A stretch of 64,000 nucleotides of DNA from Flammeovirga kamogawensis. Lineage in GTDB: Bacteria; Bacteroidota; Bacteroidia; Cytophagales; Flammeovirgaceae. The stretch lies in NCBI RefSeq assembly GCF_018736065.1, contig NZ_CP076128.1, forward strand, positions 2,356,001 through 2,420,000, given 5' to 3'. Of this stretch, positions 43,059-53,252 are shown piece by piece (positions within the stretch are counted from its first letter, which is position 1; the number at the start of each line of letters is the position of its first letter). Under the pieces are notes generated by a model. It made no database searches. It saw nothing but the letters and a program-made list of their open reading frames with translations, and had not been told where the DNA came from. The position numbers and the translations under genes were made by a program.

Positions 43059-45818
43059 TTAGAAACTGTACTTGAATCCAAGCTTAGCATCAAGTCCTCT
43101 CTTATAAGTTTCAACAACACCAGAAGTTCCGTTTGTAAACTCTTGTTCAAGAGTAATATCAGGATTTAAGATGTTCTTCACTGATAAGTCTAAACTGATT
43201 TTTTCACCAATCTTGTTTTTCCAGATAAAGTTTAATGTTCCGTATGATCTTTCGTAGATATCACCAGCTCCTTGAGAACCTGCAGCTACAATACGATCGC
43301 CGAATGTGTTATATGTAACAGTAAATGTTGAAGTAACATTATCACTGAAAATATTTGCTTCATGAGAAACATTTGCGTTTACCATATAAGGAGACGCTCC
43401 ATACATTGCTCTTTGTTGGTTAGTAAACTGACCGTCTGAACCACTTAAATCTGTTTCAGAAGCTAGTAATGTTAAGTTTGCTCCAACATTTGTTCTTTCC
43501 ATCCAAGAACCACCTGCCTTAAAGATGTTAGACATTCTTTTACTAATTTCTAACTCTACACCAGCTACTTTAGAAGTACCTGCGTTTACATAAGTAAATT
43601 CTGTAATTGCAGATGCTTTAGTTACTAATTCAATAGTGTTATCAATTTGCTTAGCAAATACACCTACTGAGAATAACTCTCCTGCGTTAGGGAAGATCTC
43701 ATATTTAAGGTCAAAGTTTAAAACATCTGAATTTTCTAGATCTGGGTTACCCACTATTTTCTGACCATTTGCGAATGTGAAACGGAAAGGAATTAACTCA
43801 GACATCATTGGGCGAATTAACGTTTGTGATACAGCTAAACGGATATTAGATTTTTCATTTACTGTATACTTTAAGCTTAATGATGGTAAGATGTTGTTTG
43901 TTTCTTTAACATCTACATTGTTTGGAGCGTTAGGATCTGTTGTTCCTTCATCTTTATAAGTTACTTCTTGGTAACCTTGCTCATATCTTGCTCCAATGTT
44001 TGCTTTTAATTTCTCAGGTACTAATTCGTAGCTATAATCTGCATAGAATGCATTTACATTCATCACTGCATTAAATTTAGTATCGTAACGTACAATTGGC
44101 TTATAAACTAATGTACCGTCTGCAAAGTTTTGATCTAAATCTGGCTGAGGATTATCAATATCAATTCTTGGAGGAGTACCTTGAATACTTAATGTAGACA
44201 TCCACCATTCAAAAGTTCTGTCTTTAAAAGATCCATTGTAACCTACCGAGATATTACTTCTGTAAGAGTCATTATACTCATTATAGTTACCTAAACCATA
44301 TGTTGCACCAACTCTTGCAGACCAAGTATTTTCGTTCATATCACTCCAGAATCTATGAGAATCATCTGGTGCGTTAGCAAAAAGTTTACCTGAAAACTCA
44401 CCATCTGTGTATTCTAAATCTCTGTAAGTAATCTGACGTCTGTCTGGCTCTTGGCTAGTTGATTTAGAGTAACCTGCACCCCAAGTTAATTTTAAACGAT
44501 CATTCTCTAAGAATTTATGATCACCTAATAATTGGTGGATATTTACAGTATTTTGAGTGTATGTATTTCTTTCTCTAAAGATTGGCTCTCCTCTACCTAA
44601 TTCTTCGTGCTTACCTTGAAGGTCTAAAACACTATTCGCAGATTCGTTAATAAAGATATTATTGAAAGAGATGTTGTTCTTGTTATTGATCTTATAGAAC
44701 ATATTTGCCATAGCTGTTGTGTTAGTGCTATAGATATATTCTTTTGAGTCGTAGTTGTTAATTGTAGTTCCTTCTGCTCTGTAAGTTCTTTTTACACCTT
44801 CTCTGATTTCATAATCATTATCAAAAGATGCTGACGCTACAAAACCAAAAGCACTTTCGTCTCCAAATTCGTAGTAGTTACCACCTGCAGCACTAAAGCT
44901 CATATTAGGACCTGCAGTTTTATATGATGGTGAGAATGAGTTATCATAAGAAGTAGGAACTTCTCTGTTTAACATTTCTGATGGTAATGCTCTTCCATTT
45001 CCTGTAAAACCTAAAGCCTCCATATCACCATCGTTAAACGTCTTAAATCCGTTTCCTGTAGCAATAGAGTTATAAGCTCCTGATAAACCTAGAGTAAAGA
45101 AACCTTCATCTGGGTAATCTTTAGTTACAATGTTTACAGTTGCTCCTGCAAAATCACCATATAAAGAAGGGTTGAATGTTTTATTGATATCAATGTTTCT
45201 TACTACATCTGTAGAGAATAAACCTAAATCAATTACTTTTTTGTTAGGATCTGTAGAAGGAACAGCTAAACCATTTACGGTTGCGTTGTTATATCTATCA
45301 CCTAAACCTCTTACAAAAAGACCACCTCTTTCTGCTTTTGTAACACCAGTTACATTAGCAACTGCGTCTTCTGCATCAGAAATACCTTTAACTGACATTT
45401 CTTCAGCTCCAATTGCTTGAATCATCACATCTGCATTTTGTCTTTCGACCATTAAAGCACCTGCTGATTCTGTATTTGCTTTAGCTACAATTTCTACAGC
45501 TTCTAATTCTTGAGCATCTGCTGCTAAAGTAAAATTAACTACTGTTTCTTTGCCAGCTATAACTGTAATTTCTTGTGTTGTTTTTTTGTATCCAATAAAA
45601 GATGAAACTAATGTGTAAGTTCCTGGATCTGCATTGAACTGGAAGTTACCGAAAATATCAGTAGAAGCTCCAGTTGTTGTTCCTTGTAAAGAAACACTTG
45701 CACCAATAACATCTTCACTGTTATCAGCGTCTTTTACATTACCCTTAACAATACCTTTCTGAGCAAAGGCTGTAAGTGAGATTAAGATGAGTGCGAACGA
45801 AATAAATAATTTGTTCAT
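43059..45818 (-). CDS. TonB-dependent receptor with carboxypeptidase-regulatory-like domain
   Basis: 919 residues. Signal peptide (ending LTAFAQ), then a beta domain (about 22-105; KGNVKDADNSEDVIGASVSL, GNFQFNADPGTYTL), plug (about 115-240; GLFVRGLGDRYNNATVNGLA), and a long barrel. Near the end are NIRLAVSQTLIRPMMSELIP and KYSF as the terminal strand. The 'RGLGDRYN…VPSTDPN' plug motif is typical of a receptor subgroup often paired with a beta-helix lipoprotein. The operon partner is the lipoprotein downstream. The ligand cannot be read from sequence. Confidence 0.92.
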   Translation of the reverse strand: MNKLFISFALILISLTAFAQKGIVKGNVKDADNSEDVIGASVSLQGTTTGASTDIFGNFQFNADPGTYTLVSSFIGYKKTTQEITVIAGKETVVNFTLAADAQELEAVEIVAKANTESAGALMVERQNADVMIQAIGAEEMSVKGISDAEDAVANVTGVTKAERGGLFVRGLGDRYNNATVNGLAVPSTDPNKKVIDLGLFSTDVVRNIDINKTFNPSLYGDFAGATVNIVTKDYPDEGFFTLGLSGAYNSIATGNGFKTFNDGDMEALGFTGNGRALPSEMLNREVPTSYDNSFSPSYKTAGPNMSFSAAGGNYYEFGDESAFGFVASASFDNDYEIREGVKRTYRAEGTTINNYDSKEYIYSTNTTAMANMFYKINNKNNISFNNIFINESANSVLDLQGKHEELGRGEPIFRERNTYTQNTVNIHQLLGDHKFLENDRLKLTWGAGYSKSTSQEPDRRQITYRDLEYTDGEFSGKLFANAPDDSHRFWSDMNENTWSARVGATYGLGNYNEYNDSYRSNISVGYNGSFKDRTFEWWMSTLSIQGTPPRIDIDNPQPDLDQNFADGTLVYKPIVRYDTKFNAVMNVNAFYADYSYELVPEKLKANIGARYEQGYQEVTYKDEGTTDPNAPNNVDVKETNNILPSLSLKYTVNEKSNIRLAVSQTLIRPMMSELIPFRFTFANGQKIVGNPDLENSDVLNFDLKYEIFPNAGELFSVGVFAKQIDNTIELVTKASAITEFTYVNAGTSKVAGVELEISKRMSNIFKAGGSWMERTNVGANLTLLASETDLSGSDGQFTNQQRAMYGASPYMVNANVSHEANIFSDNVTSTFTVTYNTFGDRIVAAGSQGAGDIYERSYGTLNFIWKNKIGEKISLDLSVKNILNPDITLEQEFTNGTSGVVETYKRGLDAKLGFKYSF

Positions 45819-45868
45819 TGCTTTGTTAAATTCTTTTATACTAAAACCGTGTTTACCAAATCACATTG

Positions 45869-45876
45869 CAAATGTA
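45869..45876 (-). promoter_or_regulatory. Candidate -7 element for the TonB receptor operon
   Basis: TACATTTG on the minus strand matches TAnnTTTG, 50 bases upstream of the start codon. No convincing -33. Confidence 0.45.
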
Positions 45877-46059
45877 TGGGTTGTATATGTTGTAGTATTT
45901 TAGAAATCTTAAACTTGTTGTTAAATAAACCAACTCTAATATTAATGTAATGTTACATGAAATTGTGAAGAGATGTTATAAACAAAATATACAATGATAG
46001 GATTAGCTAAATTTTCATTGATTCGATAGATTTGAGTAAACTTTTTAAGAATTCTACCA

Positions 46060-46830
46060 ATGTTAAGAGATTATAAACTGAAAATATTACTACTTTTTCT
46101 TGGATGTATCACTTTTAGCTGTTCTGATAACAAAAGCAGCAATTTTCAAAAAAAAGAATTTGATAATAAGAAAAAGGTTGTTCGTAAGATTCCTAAGCTA
46201 GATGACACGAATGCATTAAAGGAGTTAGAATGGTATGGTCCAGAAAACCCAGAAACTATAGTTATTATAGAAACAAAGTTTGGGAACATTAAAATGAAAC
46301 TCTTTAATGCAACAAGTAAACACAGAGCTAGCTTTATTATGTTGGCCAAAAGAGGTTATTTTACAGATGCTCAATTTTATAGAGTTGTTAAAGATTTTAT
46401 TGCTCAAGGTGGAGATTCTGACGACCCTGATTTTAGAAAGAAAAAACGAGCAATTGGCAAATATCATATTCCTAATGAAATTGATCCAAGACGTTTTTAC
46501 CATAAAAGAGGAGCGCTATCTGCAGCACGTGCCTACAAAAACAATCCTACAAGACAATCTACTCCTTTTGATTTCTTTATTGTACAAGGCAGAGAGGTTA
46601 CAGAAGGTGACCTTCTTCAATCTGAAGATGAGAATGGTTTAAAGTATACCGACGAACAAAAAAATACTTACCGTAAAATTGGAGGTGACCCACACCTAGA
46701 TGGACAACATACTGTTTTTGGTGAAGTAATAGAAGGAATGGATGTTGTTGATAAAATATGTGACTTAGAAACAGATGAAGGGGATTGGCCTTTAGAAGCT
46801 ATTTATATTAAAGTAAAAGTAATTGAATAA
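46060..46830 (+). CDS. Cyclophilin-type peptidyl-prolyl isomerase lipoprotein
   Basis: 256 residues, lipoprotein (CITFSC). The cyclophilin domain (about 60-255) has FGNIKMKLFNATSKHRASF, YFTDAQFYRVVKDFIAQGGD, RGALSAARAYKNNPTRQST (residues around the catalytic pocket), FDFFIVQGREV and HTVFGEVIEGMDVVDKI. A ~30-residue loop (KKKRAIGKYHIPNEIDPRRF) interrupts the domain, as in other Bacteroidota PPIases. Probably folds proteins of the cell envelope. Confidence 0.93.
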   Translation: MLRDYKLKILLLFLGCITFSCSDNKSSNFQKKEFDNKKKVVRKIPKLDDTNALKELEWYGPENPETIVIIETKFGNIKMKLFNATSKHRASFIMLAKRGYFTDAQFYRVVKDFIAQGGDSDDPDFRKKKRAIGKYHIPNEIDPRRFYHKRGALSAARAYKNNPTRQSTPFDFFIVQGREVTEGDLLQSEDENGLKYTDEQKNTYRKIGGDPHLDGQHTVFGEVIEGMDVVDKICDLETDEGDWPLEAIYIKVKVIE

Positions 46831-46973
46831 ACTAATTCTCTATTAATTATTAATTGATGATGTAGTTATTCTAAAACTATACGTAATTTGTATATATAAG
46901 TAGGCAACTATAAGTATTTGATTTATATAGATACTTTACTGCTAGTATTGACAGTTTTTAAAAACGCTTTGTT

Positions 46974-47648
46974 TTGATTTTAAGTATCGACACCTCTACT
47001 ACTGTTTGTTCAGTAGCATTACATACATTAGAAGGTCAATTGTTATCCTATTACGAACAACATATTGACAAATCTCATTCCGAATACCTTGCTGTGATGA
47101 TTCAAAACATTACGGAAAATGCAGGTATTAAAATGTCAGAATTATCTGCAGTAGCTGTTTCCGAAGGCCCTGGTTCTTACACTGGTTTACGTATTGGAGC
47201 ATCTACAGCAAAAGGTTTATGTTATACATTAGACATACCCTTACTTGGCGTGAGTACATTAAAGTCTATGGCACTTCAGATTTCTTATACAACAGATACT
47301 GATGATATCATTTGCCCTATGCTTGATGCCCGTAGAATGGAAGTTTACACCGCATTATATACTAAAAGTATGGAAGAGCTACTTTCTCCACAACCTATGA
47401 TAATGGACGAAAATAGTCTTTCTGATGTAAAAGAACGTTTGGTTTATTTTGGTAACGGTGCAGAGAAATGCCAAGAATTACTTGAAAATAGACCTAATAA
47501 ATTAATCAAAAACATTGTTCCTTCTGCTCAATTTATAGGTGAGCTTGCTGTAGAACGGTATAAAGCAGAAGATTTTAAAGATGTTGCTTATTGGGAACCA
47601 GAATATTTGAAAGAATTCCAAGCAACAACTCCTAGAAAGAGGTTATAA
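46974..47648 (+). CDS. tsaB: tRNA threonylcarbamoyladenosine biosynthesis protein TsaB
   Basis: 224 residues starting at TTG 46974 (ILSIDTSTTVCSVAL); there is no ATG nearby. Features: LSIDTST, HSEYL, SEGPGSYTGLRIGASTAKGL, the latter a hallmark of the family. TsaB is the inactive partner of TsaD in making t6A37 on tRNAs. The TsaD/TsaE genes are not in this window. priA follows 60 bases downstream on the same strand. Confidence 0.92.
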   Translation: MILSIDTSTTVCSVALHTLEGQLLSYYEQHIDKSHSEYLAVMIQNITENAGIKMSELSAVAVSEGPGSYTGLRIGASTAKGLCYTLDIPLLGVSTLKSMALQISYTTDTDDIICPMLDARRMEVYTALYTKSMEELLSPQPMIMDENSLSDVKERLVYFGNGAEKCQELLENRPNKLIKNIVPSAQFIGELAVERYKAEDFKDVAYWEPEYLKEFQATTPRKRL

Positions 47649-47708
47649 TTCACTTTCTAACCTCTCCAAAAAGGTCTTTACCTTAATTTAAAAAGTATAC
47701 ATTACGGA

Positions 47709-50213
47709 ATGTCTCTATTTGAAGATCAACATAATTTTGCAGAAGTAATTTTGCCGGTACCACTACCTAAAAGTTTCTGTTACAGTATTCCTTTAGGTAC
47801 AGATGTGGAATTAGCTGTTGGCCATAGAGTACTTGTAGAATTTGGTAATAGAAAAATGTATACTGGTATTGTTTCTGAAATTCATCAAAACAGACCTGAA
47901 AAATACGAACCTAAACCCATTTTAGAGGTTCTTGAGGTAGATCCTTCTGTAACAGAAATGCAAATTAAGTTATGGAAATGGGTTGCTGAATATTATATGT
48001 GTACTATTGGTGAGGTTATGAATATCGCCTTGCCATCTGGCTTAAAATTAAGTAGTCAATCATATATTCAATTACACCCTAATTTTATAATTGAAGAAAA
48101 TCTAGAAATTTTAAATGATAAGGAGTTTACTTTATTATCTACTTTAGAGAAAGAGCAGACTATTGCTTATGCACAAGTAAGTAACATTATCCAATTAAAA
48201 AGTCCTTATAAAACAATTAAAGATTTAATTGCAAAAGAAGCCATACTGCTAATTGAGCAAATTAAAGAAAAATATAAACCTAAGATGGAGAAACGCCTCC
48301 GTCTAACCGAACAATATGCTGAACACCCTGAAGCATTAGATAAACTTTTTGAAACACTTGCTAAAAAAGTAAAACAAGAAGATGCCTTATTAAAATACCT
48401 CACTTTAGTTCCTGTACATGAGGACCACATGAGTAATTATCATGGTGTTAGTAAAAAAGAATTTATTAAGGTAGGAAAAGAATTATCTGCAAGTTCTGTG
48501 GGTACAATGACCAAGAACAAGATATTTGAAGAGTTTGAAAGACAAATCCCTCGTTTCGAATTATCTATTGCAGATAGAATGCAGCCAACTCCAGAATTAT
48601 CTGCAGCACAAAAGGAATGTCTCCAAAAAACAATTACGGGCTTAAATGATAAAGGCGTCTGCTTATTACATGGCGTAACAGGTAGTGGTAAAACAGAAGT
48701 CTATTTAAAATTGATAAAGAGTGTGATCGAAAATGGATCTCAAGCTTTATTTATGATTCCTGAAATTGCCCTTACAAGTCAGTTAGTGCGTAGGTTAAAA
48801 GTTTATTTTGGTGATGTATTGGGTATTTATCACTCTAAATTCTCTGATAACGAACGTGTTGAAACATGGAAAGGTGTACAAGAAGGACAGTTTCAAGTAA
48901 TTATAGGTACTAGATCTTCTCTGTTTTTACCATTTTCTGATTTAGAATTAATAGTAGTAGATGAAGAACACGATAGCTCTTACAAAGCAAATGATCCTGC
49001 ACCTAGATATCAAGGAAGAGATGTAGCACTCGTTTTGGCTCATTTACACCACGCTAAAGTAGTTTTAGGTTCAGCAACCCCCTCACTAGAATCGTTTTAT
49101 CTTGCTGTTAAACAGAAATATGCATATGCAGGTTTAACAGAACGCTATGGGAATGCTCAATTGCCAGAAATTAAAATTATTGATATTAAGGCAATGAGAA
49201 AACAGAAAAAGATGAAAGATGATTTTTCTGATGAACTTCTTCAATTAGTACACAAAACTACAGAAGAAGGTAACCAAGCCATATTGTTTCAAAATAGAAG
49301 AGGTTATTCTCCGTATGTAAGTTGCGAAACATGTAGCTGGGTACCGTCATGTCCAGATTGTGCTGTAAACCTTACTTATCATATTTATAGAAATGAATTA
49401 CGTTGCCACTATTGTGGGCATAAAGAACATGTACCTAAAACGTGTGTTTCATGCGGTGGTACATCTTTAAAAACTGTGGGTTTAGGAACTCAGAAAGTAG
49501 AAGAAGGACTAAAAACATTTCTTACAGATATTCGTGTAGGTAGGCTTGACCTTGACACAACAAGGAGAAAACACAGTTATGAGCAAATCCTTACTGATTT
49601 TGAACAAGGACATATAGATGTTCTTGTTGGTACACAAATGGTTACCAAAGGTTTAGATTTTAATAATGTAAGAGTAGTAGGTATTTTAAATGCCGACAGT
49701 TTGATTTTCTTTCCAGATTTTAGAGCACACGAAAGAGCTTTCCAATTGCTTACGCAAGTAAGTGGTAGGGCAGGAAGAAGAGGTGAAGCAGGTACGGTTA
49801 TATTACAAACTACAATGCCTAAAGAAACACTTTTTGCTAAAGTAGCTCGACACGATTACCGTAATTTCTACCGCAAAGAAATACAAGAACGCCAGCAATA
49901 CCATTACCCTCCTTTTACAAGACTAATCAAATTAACCATTAGAAGTGAAAAGCAAGAACTCACAAGAGATAGTGCCGAATGGTTGGGTAAAAGATTAGTC
50001 AATTGGTTAGGAGCAAAGCGCATTTTAGGCCCTCAAGAACCAGTTATCAATAAAATTAGAAACTATTACCTTTCAGAAATCATGATTAAACTCGAAAGAG
50101 AAAACTTTGATTTAAAGAAAGCTAAGAACTACATCCATCATGCTATCCTTAATTTAAAAGAAGAAAAACCTTTTAAACGTGTTTGGGTAAGTATTGATGT
50201 AGATCCTAACTAA
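47709..50213 (+). CDS. priA: Primosomal helicase PriA
   Basis: 834 residues, complete. N-terminal DNA-binding part (about 1-180); helicase motif I GVTGSGKTEVY; DEEH box (VVDEEHDSSYKAND); motif III GSATPS. The zinc-binding region is CETCSWVPSC and CAVNLTYH, CHYCGH and CVSCGG (eight Cys). Later motifs GTQMVTKGLDF and QVSGRAGRRG. Restarts stalled replication forks by loading the replisome. Probably co-transcribed with tsaB. Confidence 0.97.
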   Translation: MSLFEDQHNFAEVILPVPLPKSFCYSIPLGTDVELAVGHRVLVEFGNRKMYTGIVSEIHQNRPEKYEPKPILEVLEVDPSVTEMQIKLWKWVAEYYMCTIGEVMNIALPSGLKLSSQSYIQLHPNFIIEENLEILNDKEFTLLSTLEKEQTIAYAQVSNIIQLKSPYKTIKDLIAKEAILLIEQIKEKYKPKMEKRLRLTEQYAEHPEALDKLFETLAKKVKQEDALLKYLTLVPVHEDHMSNYHGVSKKEFIKVGKELSASSVGTMTKNKIFEEFERQIPRFELSIADRMQPTPELSAAQKECLQKTITGLNDKGVCLLHGVTGSGKTEVYLKLIKSVIENGSQALFMIPEIALTSQLVRRLKVYFGDVLGIYHSKFSDNERVETWKGVQEGQFQVIIGTRSSLFLPFSDLELIVVDEEHDSSYKANDPAPRYQGRDVALVLAHLHHAKVVLGSATPSLESFYLAVKQKYAYAGLTERYGNAQLPEIKIIDIKAMRKQKKMKDDFSDELLQLVHKTTEEGNQAILFQNRRGYSPYVSCETCSWVPSCPDCAVNLTYHIYRNELRCHYCGHKEHVPKTCVSCGGTSLKTVGLGTQKVEEGLKTFLTDIRVGRLDLDTTRRKHSYEQILTDFEQGHIDVLVGTQMVTKGLDFNNVRVVGILNADSLIFFPDFRAHERAFQLLTQVSGRAGRRGEAGTVILQTTMPKETLFAKVARHDYRNFYRKEIQERQQYHYPPFTRLIKLTIRSEKQELTRDSAEWLGKRLVNWLGAKRILGPQEPVINKIRNYYLSEIMIKLERENFDLKKAKNYIHHAILNLKEEKPFKRVWVSIDVDPN

Positions 50214-50217
50214 TCTG

Positions 50218-53200
50218 TTATTGTACATGTACAAAAGCAGCCCAATAATAAGGGTGATTATACTCTTGCTGTAGTGCATCTTTTGCTTTATTTACAGCAG
50301 CATCAATATCATCTAACTCAATAAAATATTTATAAAATAAAGTCATAAATTTTTGAGTTGCAGCATCATCAACAGTCCACAAACTAATAATTTGATGCTC
50401 AATACCTGCTAACTTAAATGCTCTCTGAAACCCGTACACGCCCTCACTCCTAGTACTTTGTCCTACTCCAGATTGACATGCTGAAATTATTGCCAATTTA
50501 GTATCACGTAAATCATAATTAGACAATTCACTCGCCATTAAAATTCCATCATTCTTACCGTTATAACTTTCTCCAGTCTCCCAAAAATAATTTGCTCCAG
50601 AAAAAACAATTCCAGCTCTATTCATTGGGTCAGGGTCAGAATAAATCATTTCAGCTCCTTTAAAAGATCCCTCTTTAATATTTTCTTTTTTAATATATGG
50701 CGAAAAGTAAGCATGAGAAGCAATATGTAATAGTGGTGTTGGAGCTTTACAGTACTCAATAAATTGATCTTCTGTTGCTGAAGTTCCCGTAAATAAGTCA
50801 ACTTCTACAGATGAAGAAGTTAGTTCAGTATTTATTAAATCAACTTCTTTTAAAGTTCCATTCAAGTAATTAAAAGTCCCTCCTACCAATTGTATTTGTT
50901 CATTTTTACTTGTAGCTGAATTTGATGTCTTTTTATTTTTTACAATTAACCCTCGTTCGTCACCTCTTTCATTAGATAAATCAATTGCTTGATCATCGTA
51001 ATTCATACCTCCAAATATTGTTGCTTTTCTTTTCGATAAGTTTGTTTTATTGGCTATTTGAGAGGTTTTACTAACTCTGCGTAATTTAAATTCTTTACCA
51101 AATCTTTGAGGCGATTCTGCTATATTCACTTTCAAGGCATCAAATGCTAAGCCATGTAAAATACCCGTAGGAGAATAGTAAATTGTTTTTGCTTCATTAA
51201 GATAAGGTAGTAGTGGAGTTATTATTAGTTGAGCTATTTTTTCAGAATTCTGATTATAAATAATATCATTAATTTCTTTTTCAGATTGTCTTACATCAGG
51301 TTCTATTAACTGTTTTAACTCATCTTCTTTACATAAAGGAATAAACTTTGGTGTTTCTACATCTTTAGTAACAACTAACGCTGCATAATTATTTGGTGCG
51401 TAATAAACATATTCTATAGCAACTTCTTTTTCTTTTAAAGCATTGTCTACTTTCTTCCAGCTGATATCATTTTCTTCAATCTTAGAAAAAACTTCTTTTC
51501 TAGTTTTTATTGCTAATTCTTTATGCAAACCAAAACTAATATCCCTTAAACTATCTATATCCACATTCTTATTATGGAAAAGGATCTGTTTTCTCACTTG
51601 CATCCAATGCTCAAACAAATTTTTATACTCTTTATTTTTACTATCAGCAGCATATTTTCTGATAGCTATTACAGAAGATAAACCTATTTCTTTAGACAGT
51701 AATGTATAATTATAAGCAAGTTCTAGTGTTTCTTGTGACGGCATTTTTTCTGCCATCAAATAAATAATATCGCCACATTCTTCAGACAATTTAATTACCT
51801 GTTGTTTGTCAAGTTTAGAAGGATTCAGCATAATATTTTTAATTAGGTAATCAAAATAGTTATACTCTTCATTCAGTTTTACCAAATCAATCTGCTCTTG
51901 TTTTCCACACTCCAATAATACTTCACTGTATTTCATGAAATAATAAAACTTGAACATTCTTATATATAGAAGAGACGAAATGTCAGAATCTCCCATCTCT
52001 GGTAAATTTGCTATTTCCTTTACAGATTGACTGTAAGCCAATTTTATATATTTTTCAATATCTTTAAACTCCTTTTTCTCTTTACTTATTTGCCATAGTG
52101 TGTAATATGTACCAGAATTTATTGGTTTATTTTCTTCCTCACTAATGGCTATTAATTCTAAGCAAGCTGTATACGCTTCTGTGTTCTTTTTTAATGAACT
52201 TAGCGCTGAAACCTTGATATGCAAAACTGATATATAAAATGGATTACTCTTATTATTTTCATTTAAAAATAGTTCCGATAATTCAAGTGCTTTCTCAAAT
52301 TCTTCGAGTTGAAGGTATGTTGACATTAACATGACTTCATTATTTAGAAACCCTAATTCTTTTTGCTTCAATTGTACTTCTAGCATTTTCTCAAACTCAC
52401 CCTGTAACATGTATAAGCTACTCAAGTTTAATAAAAATGCTTGATAGAAATAATTTCCAGTATCATTCGATTCTTCAATTTTATCTATAGATTCATTAAT
52501 TAACTTTGTAGCTAAGTAATACTGATTAGTGGTGTACATTTTTCCAACTAACATCAATACAGTAGCATAATCTAAAGTTCCTTTTGATAAATGTTCTTGA
52601 ATAATTTTATCAAAATTTAAAGATTGTGTTTTTGCTGAAGACCAAAAACGTTGAACATCATCATAAAAATCTTTATATCTTTCTTTATCCTCGTTATCTG
52701 CTTTTTTGTATAAATATTCTAGCCTTTCTAAATAAGTTGTTCTATAAAAAAAGTTGTCTGCAAGCTTTTGAAGTGGGTTTATTAATGCGTTTTGTTGTGT
52801 CTGAATTATATGATAGCAATTTATAATTTTAAAGAGCTCTTCTAGTTCTTGCAAGTTTTCCTTATTATCTATTTTAATATGAAATAAAAATTCTTTAACC
52901 TCTTCCAAGTATTTAATTTGAAAAGAATTTATTACTCCATTTTCTTCATATTTAATGAAAAGTGTTAACTGTTGTGCTGTAACACTCTTAATAAAAAAAT
53001 CTTTTTCATCTACATCGACTAATAGCTTTTCAGACCATTTTTTCTTCCATTCCTTTTCAAACTGACTTTTATAATCAATTCTCAATTTCTCTATACTTTC
53101 TCTTTCCTCAAGAATTTCAGATAAAGATTCTCTTAATGACTTAGGTGTATTTTCTACACCTTGACCAACAACTAATTGTATAGTATTTACAACAAGTAAG

Positions 53201-53232
53201 AAGGAGAAAATATACACAAATTTTATTTTCAT
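50218..53232 (-). CDS. Exported TPR-CHAT protease-like protein
   Basis: About 1004 residues from the ATG at 53232 (MKIKFVYIFSFLLVVNTIQL, signal); an upstream in-frame ATG at 53331 would overlap the MFS gene. Helical repeats (TPR-like, about 130-600; LLNLSSLYMLQGEFEKMLEV, AYTACLELIAISEEENK) precede a CHAT domain (about 690-1004). The Cys-His pair of caspase-like CHAT proteases is kept: LLHIASHAYFSP and AIISACQSGVG, followed by RAFKLAGIEHQIISLWTVDD. It starts 20 bases after the MFS gene, so the two are probably co-transcribed. Target unknown. Confidence 0.85.
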   Translation of the reverse strand: MKIKFVYIFSFLLVVNTIQLVVGQGVENTPKSLRESLSEILEERESIEKLRIDYKSQFEKEWKKKWSEKLLVDVDEKDFFIKSVTAQQLTLFIKYEENGVINSFQIKYLEEVKEFLFHIKIDNKENLQELEELFKIINCYHIIQTQQNALINPLQKLADNFFYRTTYLERLEYLYKKADNEDKERYKDFYDDVQRFWSSAKTQSLNFDKIIQEHLSKGTLDYATVLMLVGKMYTTNQYYLATKLINESIDKIEESNDTGNYFYQAFLLNLSSLYMLQGEFEKMLEVQLKQKELGFLNNEVMLMSTYLQLEEFEKALELSELFLNENNKSNPFYISVLHIKVSALSSLKKNTEAYTACLELIAISEEENKPINSGTYYTLWQISKEKKEFKDIEKYIKLAYSQSVKEIANLPEMGDSDISSLLYIRMFKFYYFMKYSEVLLECGKQEQIDLVKLNEEYNYFDYLIKNIMLNPSKLDKQQVIKLSEECGDIIYLMAEKMPSQETLELAYNYTLLSKEIGLSSVIAIRKYAADSKNKEYKNLFEHWMQVRKQILFHNKNVDIDSLRDISFGLHKELAIKTRKEVFSKIEENDISWKKVDNALKEKEVAIEYVYYAPNNYAALVVTKDVETPKFIPLCKEDELKQLIEPDVRQSEKEINDIIYNQNSEKIAQLIITPLLPYLNEAKTIYYSPTGILHGLAFDALKVNIAESPQRFGKEFKLRRVSKTSQIANKTNLSKRKATIFGGMNYDDQAIDLSNERGDERGLIVKNKKTSNSATSKNEQIQLVGGTFNYLNGTLKEVDLINTELTSSSVEVDLFTGTSATEDQFIEYCKAPTPLLHIASHAYFSPYIKKENIKEGSFKGAEMIYSDPDPMNRAGIVFSGANYFWETGESYNGKNDGILMASELSNYDLRDTKLAIISACQSGVGQSTRSEGVYGFQRAFKLAGIEHQIISLWTVDDAATQKFMTLFYKYFIELDDIDAAVNKAKDALQQEYNHPYYWAAFVHVQ

Positions 53233-53252
53233 GATAGTAATAGAATAGTTTG

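Noticed and set aside
45130-45420. 96-codon plus-strand frame
   Set aside because: Antisense to the strongly conserved TonB receptor plug; no start context or signature.
46225-46642. Two overlapping frames on both strands within the cyclophilin gene
   Set aside because: Both are shadows of the PPIase frame, which carries clear family motifs.
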